Shown here piece by piece: positions 47,138 through 55,048 of a stretch of DNA of 64,000 bases. Both the position numbers and the translations under genes were made by a program. The DNA lies in the NCBI RefSeq assembly GCF_009938225.1, contig NZ_AP019657.1, forward strand, positions 1,364,001-1,428,000, in the 5' to 3' direction. The DNA is from Vibrio ponticus. Its GTDB lineage: Bacteria > Pseudomonadota > Gammaproteobacteria > Enterobacterales > Vibrionaceae. The notes below the pieces were generated by a model. It did no database searches and had not been told where the DNA came from. It was given only the letters and a program-made list of their open reading frames with translations. Position 1 is the stretch's first letter, and every line of letters begins with the position of its first letter.

Positions 47138-47335
47138 TTAGTTACTTAATATTACAGACTGTAAAAAAAGTCGCTCTTCTTCACTTAGTATTTCAGCTTG
47201 AGGGCTTTGCTTCTTAGCTATAAATTGACTCACCTGAGTAACTTGTTGATGATTCAACAATTTTAATGACTCTAGAAGCTGTAGAAATTCATCTTGTGAC
47301 ATTATAAATTTACTCAATATGATAATGCCTTCCAT
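47138..47335 (-). CDS. Possible small protein
   Basis: A 65-codon frame contains a likely shorter product of 54 residues starting at MSQDEFLQLLESL. It is helical and amphipathic, with SEEERLFLQSVILSN at the end. No convincing ribosome-binding site is seen. It lies upstream of the VieS-like gene on the same strand. I recognise no family, and it may not be expressed. Confidence 0.35.
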   Translation of the reverse strand: MEGIIILSKFIMSQDEFLQLLESLKLLNHQQVTQVSQFIAKKQSPQAEILSEEERLFLQSVILSN

Positions 47336-47648
47336 GACTGGCTTTAAACTAGCGCGTTTACAATACTCCCTTACGCGTTTTACCTAGTGCGATGATATTT
47401 GTTTACCTTCGCTATAGAGAAAATTACACCCTAAGTTATGAAAATCAGCAATATCAGACAATTCCTACATGACTTACATCGCACAAACATTAAAAATTAA
47501 CACTTTAAAATCATTAACTTGCAACTATGAAACTGTTGTTCGAAGACTCAATTAACGTTACTTGACTTTACATGGCGAAAACAATTGTTGATAGATGATT
47601 TTTACCATCTATGATGCAGAAAAAACAATTACAATAACAAAAATACGT
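47336..47648. other. Divergent intergenic region
   Basis: This AT-rich 313-bp gap separates the minus-strand VieS unit from the plus-strand EAL/AraC unit. I see no supported gene or clear operator in it. It must contain the promoter of the plus-strand unit. Confidence 0.4.
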
Positions 47649-48458
47649 ATGTCTAGCTTAAAAGTCATCTATTCAAAAAATAGCATTCATGTAAGCAATG
47701 AATCCGTTTTTGCCAAATTCGAACCGGTGTTTCAAGGGATCTACAATAGCAACTCGAATAACGTAAGCTACTATGAGGTCTCGCTGCAACTTAGCCATCA
47801 ATCTGGCGAAGAGTTCGGTAATACCGATGCATTTGAGTTTATTGATGAAACAACACTTAAGTTGATGACTTTGTCACTACTTAGGTTTGTTGATGCAAAG
47901 TCACTCTCTACTCCTGTTGTCATCAACACACCACTTTCATCTTTATGTGATGCCGAGTTTGTAGAAAAATTGCTGGAATTTGCGTATCTAGATTATGCTA
48001 TCTCGGTCTCAGAGATTAATGCTCAGATTAATCAAATCACGCTGAAAAAATCAATCGCCAGTCTAAAGCATGCTGGAATCAAGTTATGGCTCAATCACTA
48101 TCATCCAGAATCTTCATGCCATAACAGCACGCTTGGCGTCGTACCTTGGGATGCGATTAAAGTCGGACGAGATTTAACCAAACAATTGGCAATTCAGCAC
48201 GGCATGCTGCAATCGCTGCACTTTGCCTTACTTCCATTTGTTAGTCATTCGATCATTTTTGATGGCATTGACAATGCGTCTGTCGCGGAACAAATTCGCC
48301 CGTTAAACACGATGATTCAAGGCGTTTATTGCCAATACCCAATCACTTGGTCTGAACTTATTAATACTAAACAAGAAAAAGATAATGAAGCAGTTAAACA
48401 CCCGCTTAATTACCCAGTATCAGCAAACCACCGCTACCATTCAGAAATCTTGGTTTAA
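47649..48458 (+). CDS. Degenerate EAL-domain protein
   Basis: This protein of about 269 residues aligns by eye with an EAL domain, but the catalytic positions are lost. EAL reads EVS in YYEVSLQL. The ELTE position reads SEIN. The DDFGTG region is replaced by LNHYHPESS, KID by KVG (AIKVGRDL), and AEGVE by FDGID. The final GVYCQYPI still resembles the QGYxxxxP ending. It cannot be an active phosphodiesterase and may bind c-di-GMP or a protein. The start is uncertain (47595 is also in frame), and its end overlaps the AraC gene by 74 bases. Confidence 0.7.
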   Translation: MSSLKVIYSKNSIHVSNESVFAKFEPVFQGIYNSNSNNVSYYEVSLQLSHQSGEEFGNTDAFEFIDETTLKLMTLSLLRFVDAKSLSTPVVINTPLSSLCDAEFVEKLLEFAYLDYAISVSEINAQINQITLKKSIASLKHAGIKLWLNHYHPESSCHNSTLGVVPWDAIKVGRDLTKQLAIQHGMLQSLHFALLPFVSHSIIFDGIDNASVAEQIRPLNTMIQGVYCQYPITWSELINTKQEKDNEAVKHPLNYPVSANHRYHSEILV

Positions 48459-49104
48459 CTTAAGAAATCATATTATCTCGACCAATTCACATGGTGTGAT
48501 TGCTTACAATCAAAATCTTATCCTGTTTAATCCAGGGGATTTTATTTTTATTCCGAAACAGACTGAAGTTCGCATTGCTATTCATTTACCTCAAGCAAAT
48601 GCTCTAGAAGTTACAATGTGGCGATTCGTCTCGCGTCTGATGGAATCGAACCAGCGCCTACATGCTTATCTGGTTGCAAGGCAGCAAGTACAAAACGCTC
48701 CGATTGGTTTAAAAAGTAAAGAATACATTCTTGAAGCTTTGGAAAATGATCTCGATGCACATGTGCGCTACCAATCAAAAGACTCACAAAATCGGCTTTC
48801 GATTCAAGAACGATTGTTGCTCCTAATAAGAGAGGACTTACGTCATCAGTGGAGTGTCGAAGAGGTATGCAAACGACTTTATCTATCTCGTTCGAAACTG
48901 TTTCGTCAATTAAAAGCCGATAACCTTACTTTTACTGAAATCCTCAATATAGAAAAACTCGAAGCAGCCAAACATATGCTTTCGAGTACCGCTATGTCTG
49001 TCGATCAGATTTCGTATCAATGTGGCTTTAGCAGTCAATCATACTTTGGCAAAAAGTTTCGCCGTCGATTTGGTGTTTCTCCTAGCAAATTTCGCAAGTC
49101 TTGA
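48385..49104 (+). CDS. AraC-family transcriptional regulator
   Basis: This 239-residue regulator has a cupin-like N-terminal half (LILFNPGDFIFIPKQTEVRI) and a C-terminal AraC DNA-binding domain (about 140-238). The motifs are WSVEEVCKRLYLSRSKLFRQL, read as the first HTH, then VDQISYQCGFSSQSYFGKKF and the ending RFGVSPSKFRKS. It starts inside the degenerate EAL gene, so the two are probably co-expressed. Its targets may include the neighbouring kinase genes, but nothing here proves that. Confidence 0.82.
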   Translation: MKQLNTRLITQYQQTTATIQKSWFNLRNHIISTNSHGVIAYNQNLILFNPGDFIFIPKQTEVRIAIHLPQANALEVTMWRFVSRLMESNQRLHAYLVARQQVQNAPIGLKSKEYILEALENDLDAHVRYQSKDSQNRLSIQERLLLLIREDLRHQWSVEEVCKRLYLSRSKLFRQLKADNLTFTEILNIEKLEAAKHMLSSTAMSVDQISYQCGFSSQSYFGKKFRRRFGVSPSKFRKS

Positions 49105-49179
49105 TGAGGCTATTTGGCGAAATTGTGGCTATCTTTGGTACTTTTTTCTCTATCATCTGAATGGGATTGAAACCGCATT

Positions 49180-49191
49180 TAATCATGATTA
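49180..49191. promoter_or_regulatory. 12-bp palindrome before the second hybrid kinase
   Basis: TAATCATGATTA is perfectly symmetric and lies about 32 bases before the start codon of the kinase gene. It may be an operator, or chance in an AT-rich gap. Confidence 0.3.
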
Positions 49192-49222
49192 GATTCGAAA
49201 TGTTTCTAACCCATTCTCAACC

Positions 49223-51148
49223 ATGATGAATCAGTCTGTAATCTTTGTCTCAATCAGTTGTCTTGTTTTTTGTTTGGTTTTAGGGGCGACTGTCAGTCAA
49301 AATCTCACAGTGACTCTTTTATCATTTGCCCCACTCTCACTACTACTGTTTTGGTTATTGCCGAAAACATTAAAACAAAAACGTCAACAGCAGCATCAAC
49401 ATGCTTTACTGCCAAAAATCGTTGAATGCTTTCCTGGAATGGTTACAGTCATCGACGCCAAGCAACAAGTGGTGATCAGCAACCATTTGTTTGACCAATG
49501 CTTTGATCGTTGTGCCGCCAACGGCTGTTTGAGCGCGCCGCAATCATGCCCGCTACTGACAATATTATTTGATGTTGAGAATGATAGCCAAGACGCAACA
49601 TTTTCAATTGAAAAGCCGCAATGTCCGCTAAACAAACGTCACTACCAAGTTCACCACCACCGGTTATTCGACCAAGATGAGTTGCTGTCATACCAACTGT
49701 TTATGTTCACCGACTGCACGCAACTCAAAGAACAGGAAGTACAATTACACAACTCCAACCAACAGGCACGAAATGCACTTAAAGCCCGTGACAATTTTCT
49801 CGCCACCATCAGTCATGAACTGCGAACGCCGCTTTCAGCAATTATTGGGCTGCTAGAGCTATTAAAACCTGACTTAGTGAGTGACACCAACCGCGAGCTT
49901 TTCAGTAGTGCTCAAGCATCAGCAAGTCGACTAAATTTACTAGTGAGTGACGTTTTAGATTTGTCTAAGATTGAAGCGAATCAAATGCATTTAGACATTG
50001 TCGAAAGCAATATTTTCTATGAGCTTTCACCACCACTGAAAACATTTGAAGCACTAGCAATGAGCAAGGGGCTGGAGTTTGTGGTTAATTGGCACCCGTC
50101 CATTAATGCAATAGCAAAACTCGACTGGCTGCGTGTTATTCAGATACTGAATAACCTACTTAGCAATGCGATTAAATTCACTGAGTTCGGCTCCGTTGTG
50201 GTCGCTGTTCGTCATGATTCAAATCAATTGTCAATCACAGTGCGAGATTCCGGTTGTGGGATGAGTCATGAACAGATGCTCAATATCTACCAACCTTTCA
50301 CTCAAGCAGACGCTACTATTTCAAGAAAATTTGGCGGTACTGGTTTGGGTCTATCGATCGTCAAAAATCTACTTGAACTAATGGATGGCGACATCGAGTT
50401 AGAAAGCACTCCAGGTATAGGTTCACTGATAAAGATCACCATTCCGGCTCAGTTTAAACCGTTAATTCTACCTAATTACGATGTTTCATTTACCACTAGC
50501 AAGAACTACTTCCTCAATCAATGGTTGAAGGCATTTAATTTGATATCAGACTCATCCGTTACAGGTGAGAGTTTAACTATCGCTACCAATGAAAAAAATC
50601 TATATCCAGATTCGATACTAACGAACTTGTACCAGTCCTCGACTATGCCAGCAATACCCGGTCAATTTGTTGCACCATCCTGCCAGGCATGCTTTGTTCT
50701 GGTCGCTGATGATGACCCTATAAATTGCTTGCTGTTCAAAAAACAACTCAACAAATTGGGTATAGAGCATCACTGTGTGAGTGATGGTAACGATGCTTAT
50801 CTGTACCTAGTTGAGCACAAATCCAGTGTGAGTTTATTGATAACAGATTGTCACATGCCAATCATGAATGGCTACGATCTGACCGCGACCTTGCGTCAAA
50901 ACGCCGATTTTGCCGATTTGCCGATTATTGGATGTACCGCAGAAGATTCGCGCATTGCGGCAGATCGAGCTAAATCCTCGGGCATGAATGATGTGCTTTA
51001 CAAACCCTATACCCTAGAGTCTTTATCCCAAATGATTACGCTCTACTGTTGCACCAAAACGAGCGTGCAAAACCCTAGGCAGCCCGACTCACGAACTTTA
51101 GTTACAAGTGCAAAAAGAGTGGACTCAATGTGCACTTGTACACCGTAA
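49223..51148 (+). CDS. Hybrid histidine kinase, shortened VieS paralogue
   Basis: This 641-residue protein has two N-terminal membrane helices (about 5-25 and 29-47) with almost no periplasmic part. A PAS-like domain (about 62-170) follows with a Cys cluster, then HisKA with His198 (ATISHELRTP), HATPase (about 305-415) and a receiver with Asp542 (LLITDCHMPIMNG). There is no HPt domain. The kinase core and inter-domain linker resemble the VieS-like protein (for example NWLRAF and NQWLKAF). It is likely a duplicate that lost its SBP3 sensors and HPt. It is followed 48 bases later by the VieB-like gene. Confidence 0.85.
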   Translation: MMNQSVIFVSISCLVFCLVLGATVSQNLTVTLLSFAPLSLLLFWLLPKTLKQKRQQQHQHALLPKIVECFPGMVTVIDAKQQVVISNHLFDQCFDRCAANGCLSAPQSCPLLTILFDVENDSQDATFSIEKPQCPLNKRHYQVHHHRLFDQDELLSYQLFMFTDCTQLKEQEVQLHNSNQQARNALKARDNFLATISHELRTPLSAIIGLLELLKPDLVSDTNRELFSSAQASASRLNLLVSDVLDLSKIEANQMHLDIVESNIFYELSPPLKTFEALAMSKGLEFVVNWHPSINAIAKLDWLRVIQILNNLLSNAIKFTEFGSVVVAVRHDSNQLSITVRDSGCGMSHEQMLNIYQPFTQADATISRKFGGTGLGLSIVKNLLELMDGDIELESTPGIGSLIKITIPAQFKPLILPNYDVSFTTSKNYFLNQWLKAFNLISDSSVTGESLTIATNEKNLYPDSILTNLYQSSTMPAIPGQFVAPSCQACFVLVADDDPINCLLFKKQLNKLGIEHHCVSDGNDAYLYLVEHKSSVSLLITDCHMPIMNGYDLTATLRQNADFADLPIIGCTAEDSRIAADRAKSSGMNDVLYKPYTLESLSQMITLYCCTKTSVQNPRQPDSRTLVTSAKRVDSMCTCTP

Positions 51149-51196
51149 CGAAATAACCCGAACGCTTAATGTACAAAGAATAACGAAGATACCACT

Positions 51197-52819
51197 ATGC
51201 AAAACCCGTTCAACGTTCTTAGTGTATTGGTGATAGACGATGCCCCACCCATCCTATCGACGATTAAACAAATGCTGCTTAAATTTGGCGTACTAGAGAA
51301 TAACCTCGTCACGACCAAGTCACCTAAGGCGGCACTAGTACATGGTTCAATCCGCTCGTTTGACTTAATTATCTGTGACTACAATCTCGGGACTACATTA
51401 AACGGAAAACAGCTATTTGAAGAGTTTATCCATTATGGGTATCTGCGCTGCGATGCGGTTTTCATGCTTATCAGTGGGGATCGTTCCTCTTCCACGATAC
51501 GTCCGATCATTGAGCTCAAACCTGACGAATATATCCTTAAGCCTTTTACTTCCCAGTTATTAAAAGAGCGATCGCTCGCGGCTTTAAAACGCAAAAAAGC
51601 TCTAGCGCAGCTTTATAAAGCAGAACGCGAACTAGATCCAAAGTTCGGGCTCGAGCTTTGTGGTGAACTGCTGCCTTTTCATCGCGAATATTATTTTGAA
51701 ATTGAACAGTTCAGAGGCTCATTTCAATCTATGCTTGCGATGCACCATGAAGCCAAAGCTACTTATGAGTCGCTTGCCAAACAAACGAAAAGCGATTGGG
51801 CACAACTCGGTGTGGCAAATTCACTCGCAAATTTAGGTGATGTAGAACAGGCGAATCAGATAGTCGATCATTTGCTGGATAAATCACCCAACAATACCTG
51901 TGTCCGTACCGAGGCAGCTAAGGTCAGTTTAATAAACCATAAAATACCGACCGCCATTGCACATTTAGAGGTAGCGAGCCAACTAACACCTGGCAACTCC
52001 GAACGCGAGTTGGTAATTGTTAACTTATGTATTGCTGTTGGTGAATATCAACAGGCTCTCGAGCACTTTAACGCTTACATGGAGATCAATAAAAACACCT
52101 ATCGAGCCAACGTCTTTACCCAAATTAACTTTGTCCGCGTCATGTTATATAGCTATTGTGAATCATTCACAAACGCTCAGTTGCTTGCCGATATCAAACG
52201 CCATATCCATCAGCTAGTAAAAAATAGACAAGAACAAAACAGAGACGAAATTGAGCTGCTGTTGGCGCATTATGCTTACGCTTCCGGTAACTTTCGCTTT
52301 GCAATAACCTGTTTAAAAAAGCTAGTGGCAGAATCTAGCATTAATCACTTCTATGCTGCTTATCAATTAGCTTGGATACTTGATCGTTTAGAAATGGAGG
52401 AGCTCTTTACTCAAGCGATTGAAGACTGTAATACTTCTCTTAAAATCGAATATAGCCAATTGCTGTTTACCAGTAAAATCACCATGCTCAATAAACTTTG
52501 CCACAGTAATAAAGTTAAAAACAAACGCTTGATTTCACAGCATCAACGCCTGAAAACAGACAATATAGAGTTAAGTGAGCAGCTTGCGATCTGTTTGGAG
52601 ATCCTCGAACAAAACCCACTACTTAAACATGTGTGTATTCGGGCAGTAAAACTGCTTAATGTCGCCTGGCCAATGCATCTTGGCGGTTTACAGGTGCGAC
52701 GGATACTACAAAAATATGACCACACGATCCGCCAACTGTTTGCTTCGCAAGATCTGCTGAACATGGATTACGACCAACATTATGCCAGTGCGCTGAAACG
52801 CTGCGATGAAAGAACCTAA
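51197..52819 (+). CDS. vieB: VieB-like response regulator with TPR-type helical domain
   Basis: This 540-residue protein has an N-terminal receiver domain (about 8-125) with the acid pair DD14-15, acceptor Asp61 (LIICDYNLG) and a conserved lysine (EYILKPF). The rest is helical repeat, with TPR-like units (e.g. WAQLGVANSLANLGDVEQAN). There is no DNA-binding or enzymatic domain. V. cholerae VieB has the same layout and inhibits VieS. Here it is next to the second kinase rather than to vieSA. The gene symbol is by architecture and context. Confidence 0.75.
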   Translation: MQNPFNVLSVLVIDDAPPILSTIKQMLLKFGVLENNLVTTKSPKAALVHGSIRSFDLIICDYNLGTTLNGKQLFEEFIHYGYLRCDAVFMLISGDRSSSTIRPIIELKPDEYILKPFTSQLLKERSLAALKRKKALAQLYKAERELDPKFGLELCGELLPFHREYYFEIEQFRGSFQSMLAMHHEAKATYESLAKQTKSDWAQLGVANSLANLGDVEQANQIVDHLLDKSPNNTCVRTEAAKVSLINHKIPTAIAHLEVASQLTPGNSERELVIVNLCIAVGEYQQALEHFNAYMEINKNTYRANVFTQINFVRVMLYSYCESFTNAQLLADIKRHIHQLVKNRQEQNRDEIELLLAHYAYASGNFRFAITCLKKLVAESSINHFYAAYQLAWILDRLEMEELFTQAIEDCNTSLKIEYSQLLFTSKITMLNKLCHSNKVKNKRLISQHQRLKTDNIELSEQLAICLEILEQNPLLKHVCIRAVKLLNVAWPMHLGGLQVRRILQKYDHTIRQLFASQDLLNMDYDQHYASALKRCDERT

Positions 52820-52871
52820 CTAAAGACTAATGCCCTCGTTAGTGCTTAGTATCTAAGCTGGTGGCACTAAT

Positions 52872-53090
52872 TTAACAGATCGCTCTCGGATTCGATGAAG
52901 TGTCATTGTTTTTATATAGATACCCATTGATTTGTAGTACAGCCCATGCAATTTCAGCAACAACAAACAGCCATATCATTGGAGTAACACCGTAGCCGAA
53001 AAGATAAACTAACATTAGCAACGCAATAACTACACGAGTAGCTGTGTCATACCAAGCATATAAGGCGATTGGATTCGCAACTCTTATCAC
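52872..53090 (-). CDS. Small membrane protein
   Basis: This 72-residue protein has two hydrophobic helices (about 18-34 and 38-56). The frame opens only with a GTG at 53090, because a stop codon lies a few codons upstream. It starts 20 bases after the protease gene on the same strand, so both may share a transcript. I do not recognise the family. Confidence 0.5.
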   Translation of the reverse strand: MIRVANPIALYAWYDTATRVVIALLMLVYLFGYGVTPMIWLFVVAEIAWAVLQINGYLYKNNDTSSNPRAIC

Positions 53091-53109
53091 TGCCCAAACA
53101 CAAATGTTT

Positions 53110-53859
53110 TCACATTAAAGATTGAGCAAACTCTCTCATATGGCGTGCGTTATCAGCAGTCTCTTTATCACCGCAAGCGGTACCAAAATACTTAATCTCT
53201 GGCGATGAATAAATCGGTAGTGACTTTTCGGCGTAGGTCATTACTGTACCAGCATCCTGACATAATGATCCTCTCGCATAAGGCTTGATGTATTTGTGAT
53301 GCTCTGGCAGCAACTGGCCTTTTAACCAATGTAATGGCTCATCATTGTGCCAAGCCCACGCTAAATGCCCTAACTCATGCTCAAGGATATGAAGCTCAGC
53401 ATCCGAAGCAAGCAAGGCAAAACTTTGGCTAAAATTGCCATGAGCTTCTCCAGACCAACCGCTTTGAACAAATGGATGCTCATCGTCTAAGACAAGCACA
53501 TAATAGCTACCGATTGTTTGTATCGGTTGAATTTTTTCTGATTCAAGCTCAACTAATTGGCGGTGCAATTGACCAATTTCATCGATATCAGCAAAAACTT
53601 TAGGGTCAATGAGATTAACACTCGCCAATACACGTTTCATCGGCACACAAGAATTGGCAAGTACCTGATTGGAATAATCGATAAACTCTTCCAGTCGTTC
53701 CACGCCGATTGAATTTCCCTTAAAGAAATGTATTGGTGTTTCGACTGTTTGATCTATTTGACAAGTCGGTAACGATAGCTCTTCACCGCTTCTTTTGCCG
53801 ATAACAAACAGAGCAATGACGCTTAATAAAGAAAAAGCGACTAATATTCTTTGTTTCAT
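53110..53859 (-). CDS. Secreted metzincin-like zinc metalloprotease
   Basis: This 249-residue protein has an N-terminal signal or anchor (about 4-21). Its zinc-binding motif is HELGHLAWAWH, HExxH plus the third His at the metzincin spacing. A Met-turn-like segment follows, GTVMTYAEKSLPIYSSP. Metzincins normally have Gly three residues after the second His; here it is Trp. The central region (about 40-150) has no recognised domain. It is likely periplasmic or secreted. Substrate unknown; catalytic competence is not certain because of the Gly-to-Trp change. Confidence 0.7.
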   Translation of the reverse strand: MKQRILVAFSLLSVIALFVIGKRSGEELSLPTCQIDQTVETPIHFFKGNSIGVERLEEFIDYSNQVLANSCVPMKRVLASVNLIDPKVFADIDEIGQLHRQLVELESEKIQPIQTIGSYYVLVLDDEHPFVQSGWSGEAHGNFSQSFALLASDAELHILEHELGHLAWAWHNDEPLHWLKGQLLPEHHKYIKPYARGSLCQDAGTVMTYAEKSLPIYSSPEIKYFGTACGDKETADNARHMREFAQSLM

Positions 53860-53916
53860 AAATCCCTTTATCCAAACAAAAGTTCAACGCAAGTGCGCCA
53901 AGAGTCACTGATATTC

Positions 53917-54288
53917 TCAGTTAGTATCTATATCTATCCCAAGTTCTTTGCGTTTTACTTTACTCAAACCTGCTGCCACTATTTGATATGATTCCGTCAA
54001 ATAATATTTCAAATCGTCGTCTAAGCGTCCCGACGCATCGACTTGTTGAATCCATTTCATGCCACGATTAGCAAAATAAGGCGCGGGGATATAGCCTTCC
54101 AGATCATGTAAAAAATCATAATTACGACTAGAGGTTTTAAACGTAAAAGCTGGTTTTTTATCCTTACTCCACCCGCCAATCGCAAATACCTTCCCGCCTA
54201 CTTTCCATACATGGGAGTTGCCCCACTGCATTACATAGGTAGTCGCAGGAAGCTTGCTGCAAAAATCATTAAACTGTTCGTAATTCAT
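53917..54288 (-). CDS. MmcQ/YjbR-family protein
   Basis: This 123-residue protein has the MmcQ/YjbR (CyaY-like fold) pattern: the start MNYEQFNDFCSKLPATTY, WGNSHVWKVGGKVFAIGGW in the middle and YFANRGMKWIQQVD, then the end LTESYQIVAAGLSKVKRKELG. Members are annotated as possible DNA-binding proteins, but their role is not established. An in-frame GTG at 54294 could be the start. Confidence 0.82.
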   Translation of the reverse strand: MNYEQFNDFCSKLPATTYVMQWGNSHVWKVGGKVFAIGGWSKDKKPAFTFKTSSRNYDFLHDLEGYIPAPYFANRGMKWIQQVDASGRLDDDLKYYLTESYQIVAAGLSKVKRKELGIDIDTN

Positions 54289-54323
54289 AACCACTTAACT
54301 CCAAGGAATTTGGTCGAGCATAA

Positions 54324-54830
54324 TCACAGCGACTTAAGTATATCTCTATGGTATTGCGTAATATCCAAACTCACCGAATGCGTGTTCGCCCATAACTCTA
54401 GTTTTTCTTCCGCCTTATTCAAGCTAGTCATAGTAATGGTATTGTCATCTAGTTGCCATAACTGCCGTGAGCCTTGGTAACTGAAATGCAGCGCTTGCAT
54501 GGCCGATGCATTACCCTGCTCTGCCGCTGCTAGTAACTGTTTGTTTTTACGATAGATCAAGTTAAGCTCTTGTTTTAGATCCCACACATAAGCCACTTCA
54601 TACATTTTAGGATGAGATTTAAACTTGATTAAGGTAGTCACTAACCCTAAAGCACTGACAATGACACCGAGTAAATTCCAATGAAAATGCGAGCCTGAAG
54701 GGTCAGGGAACAAGTAAATCAACAACTGAGAAATCCCTAAGCTCGATAGAGCCAAGATAGCAATGCAAGCGACTATGGTGATGTTTAAACGTGAGCGATA
54801 AAGCTGTTTATCGATTTTCTTTAACTGCAT
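54324..54830 (-). CDS. Two-helix membrane protein, DUF3087-like
   Basis: This 168-residue protein starts MQLKKIDKQLYRSRLN, has two membrane helices (about 14-40 and 48-66), and a cytosolic helical tail (about 75-168) with NASAMQALHFSYQGSRQLW. The layout and start match DUF3087 proteins of vibrios as I recall them. Its function is unknown. It is a separate unit from the MmcQ-like gene, about 30 bases away. Confidence 0.6.
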   Translation of the reverse strand: MQLKKIDKQLYRSRLNITIVACIAILALSSLGISQLLIYLFPDPSGSHFHWNLLGVIVSALGLVTTLIKFKSHPKMYEVAYVWDLKQELNLIYRKNKQLLAAAEQGNASAMQALHFSYQGSRQLWQLDDNTITMTSLNKAEEKLELWANTHSVSLDITQYHRDILKSL

Positions 54831-55005
54831 TTATAATCCGTCTTATGAGTATGAACATGGAAAATTCCGTTTACGATTATACCTTCGTTTGTTATCTAAG
54901 CATTTCAAAATGCACATGATTTAAAAGCCGTACTCTCAACAAAAGTGTAAAAAAATGTCAGCAAAATCACACTAAAATAAAACCAGTTTTTGCACCACGT
55001 TAGAA

Positions 55006-55032
55006 CTAAAAAAGCGCGCATACAGCGCGCTT
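55006..55032 (-). terminator. Intrinsic terminator of the TonB receptor gene
   Basis: Read on the minus strand, the 8-bp stem AAGCGCGC/GCGCGCTT (55012-55019 with 55025-55032) is followed by a U-run. It lies 17 bases after the receptor stop codon. Confidence 0.85.
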
Positions 55033-55048
55033 CACTCAGGATGAACAA

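Noticed and set aside
49180..49191. Palindrome TAATCATGATTA as a proven operator
   Set aside because: It is short and in an AT-rich gap, so chance is plausible. It is kept only as a low-confidence site.
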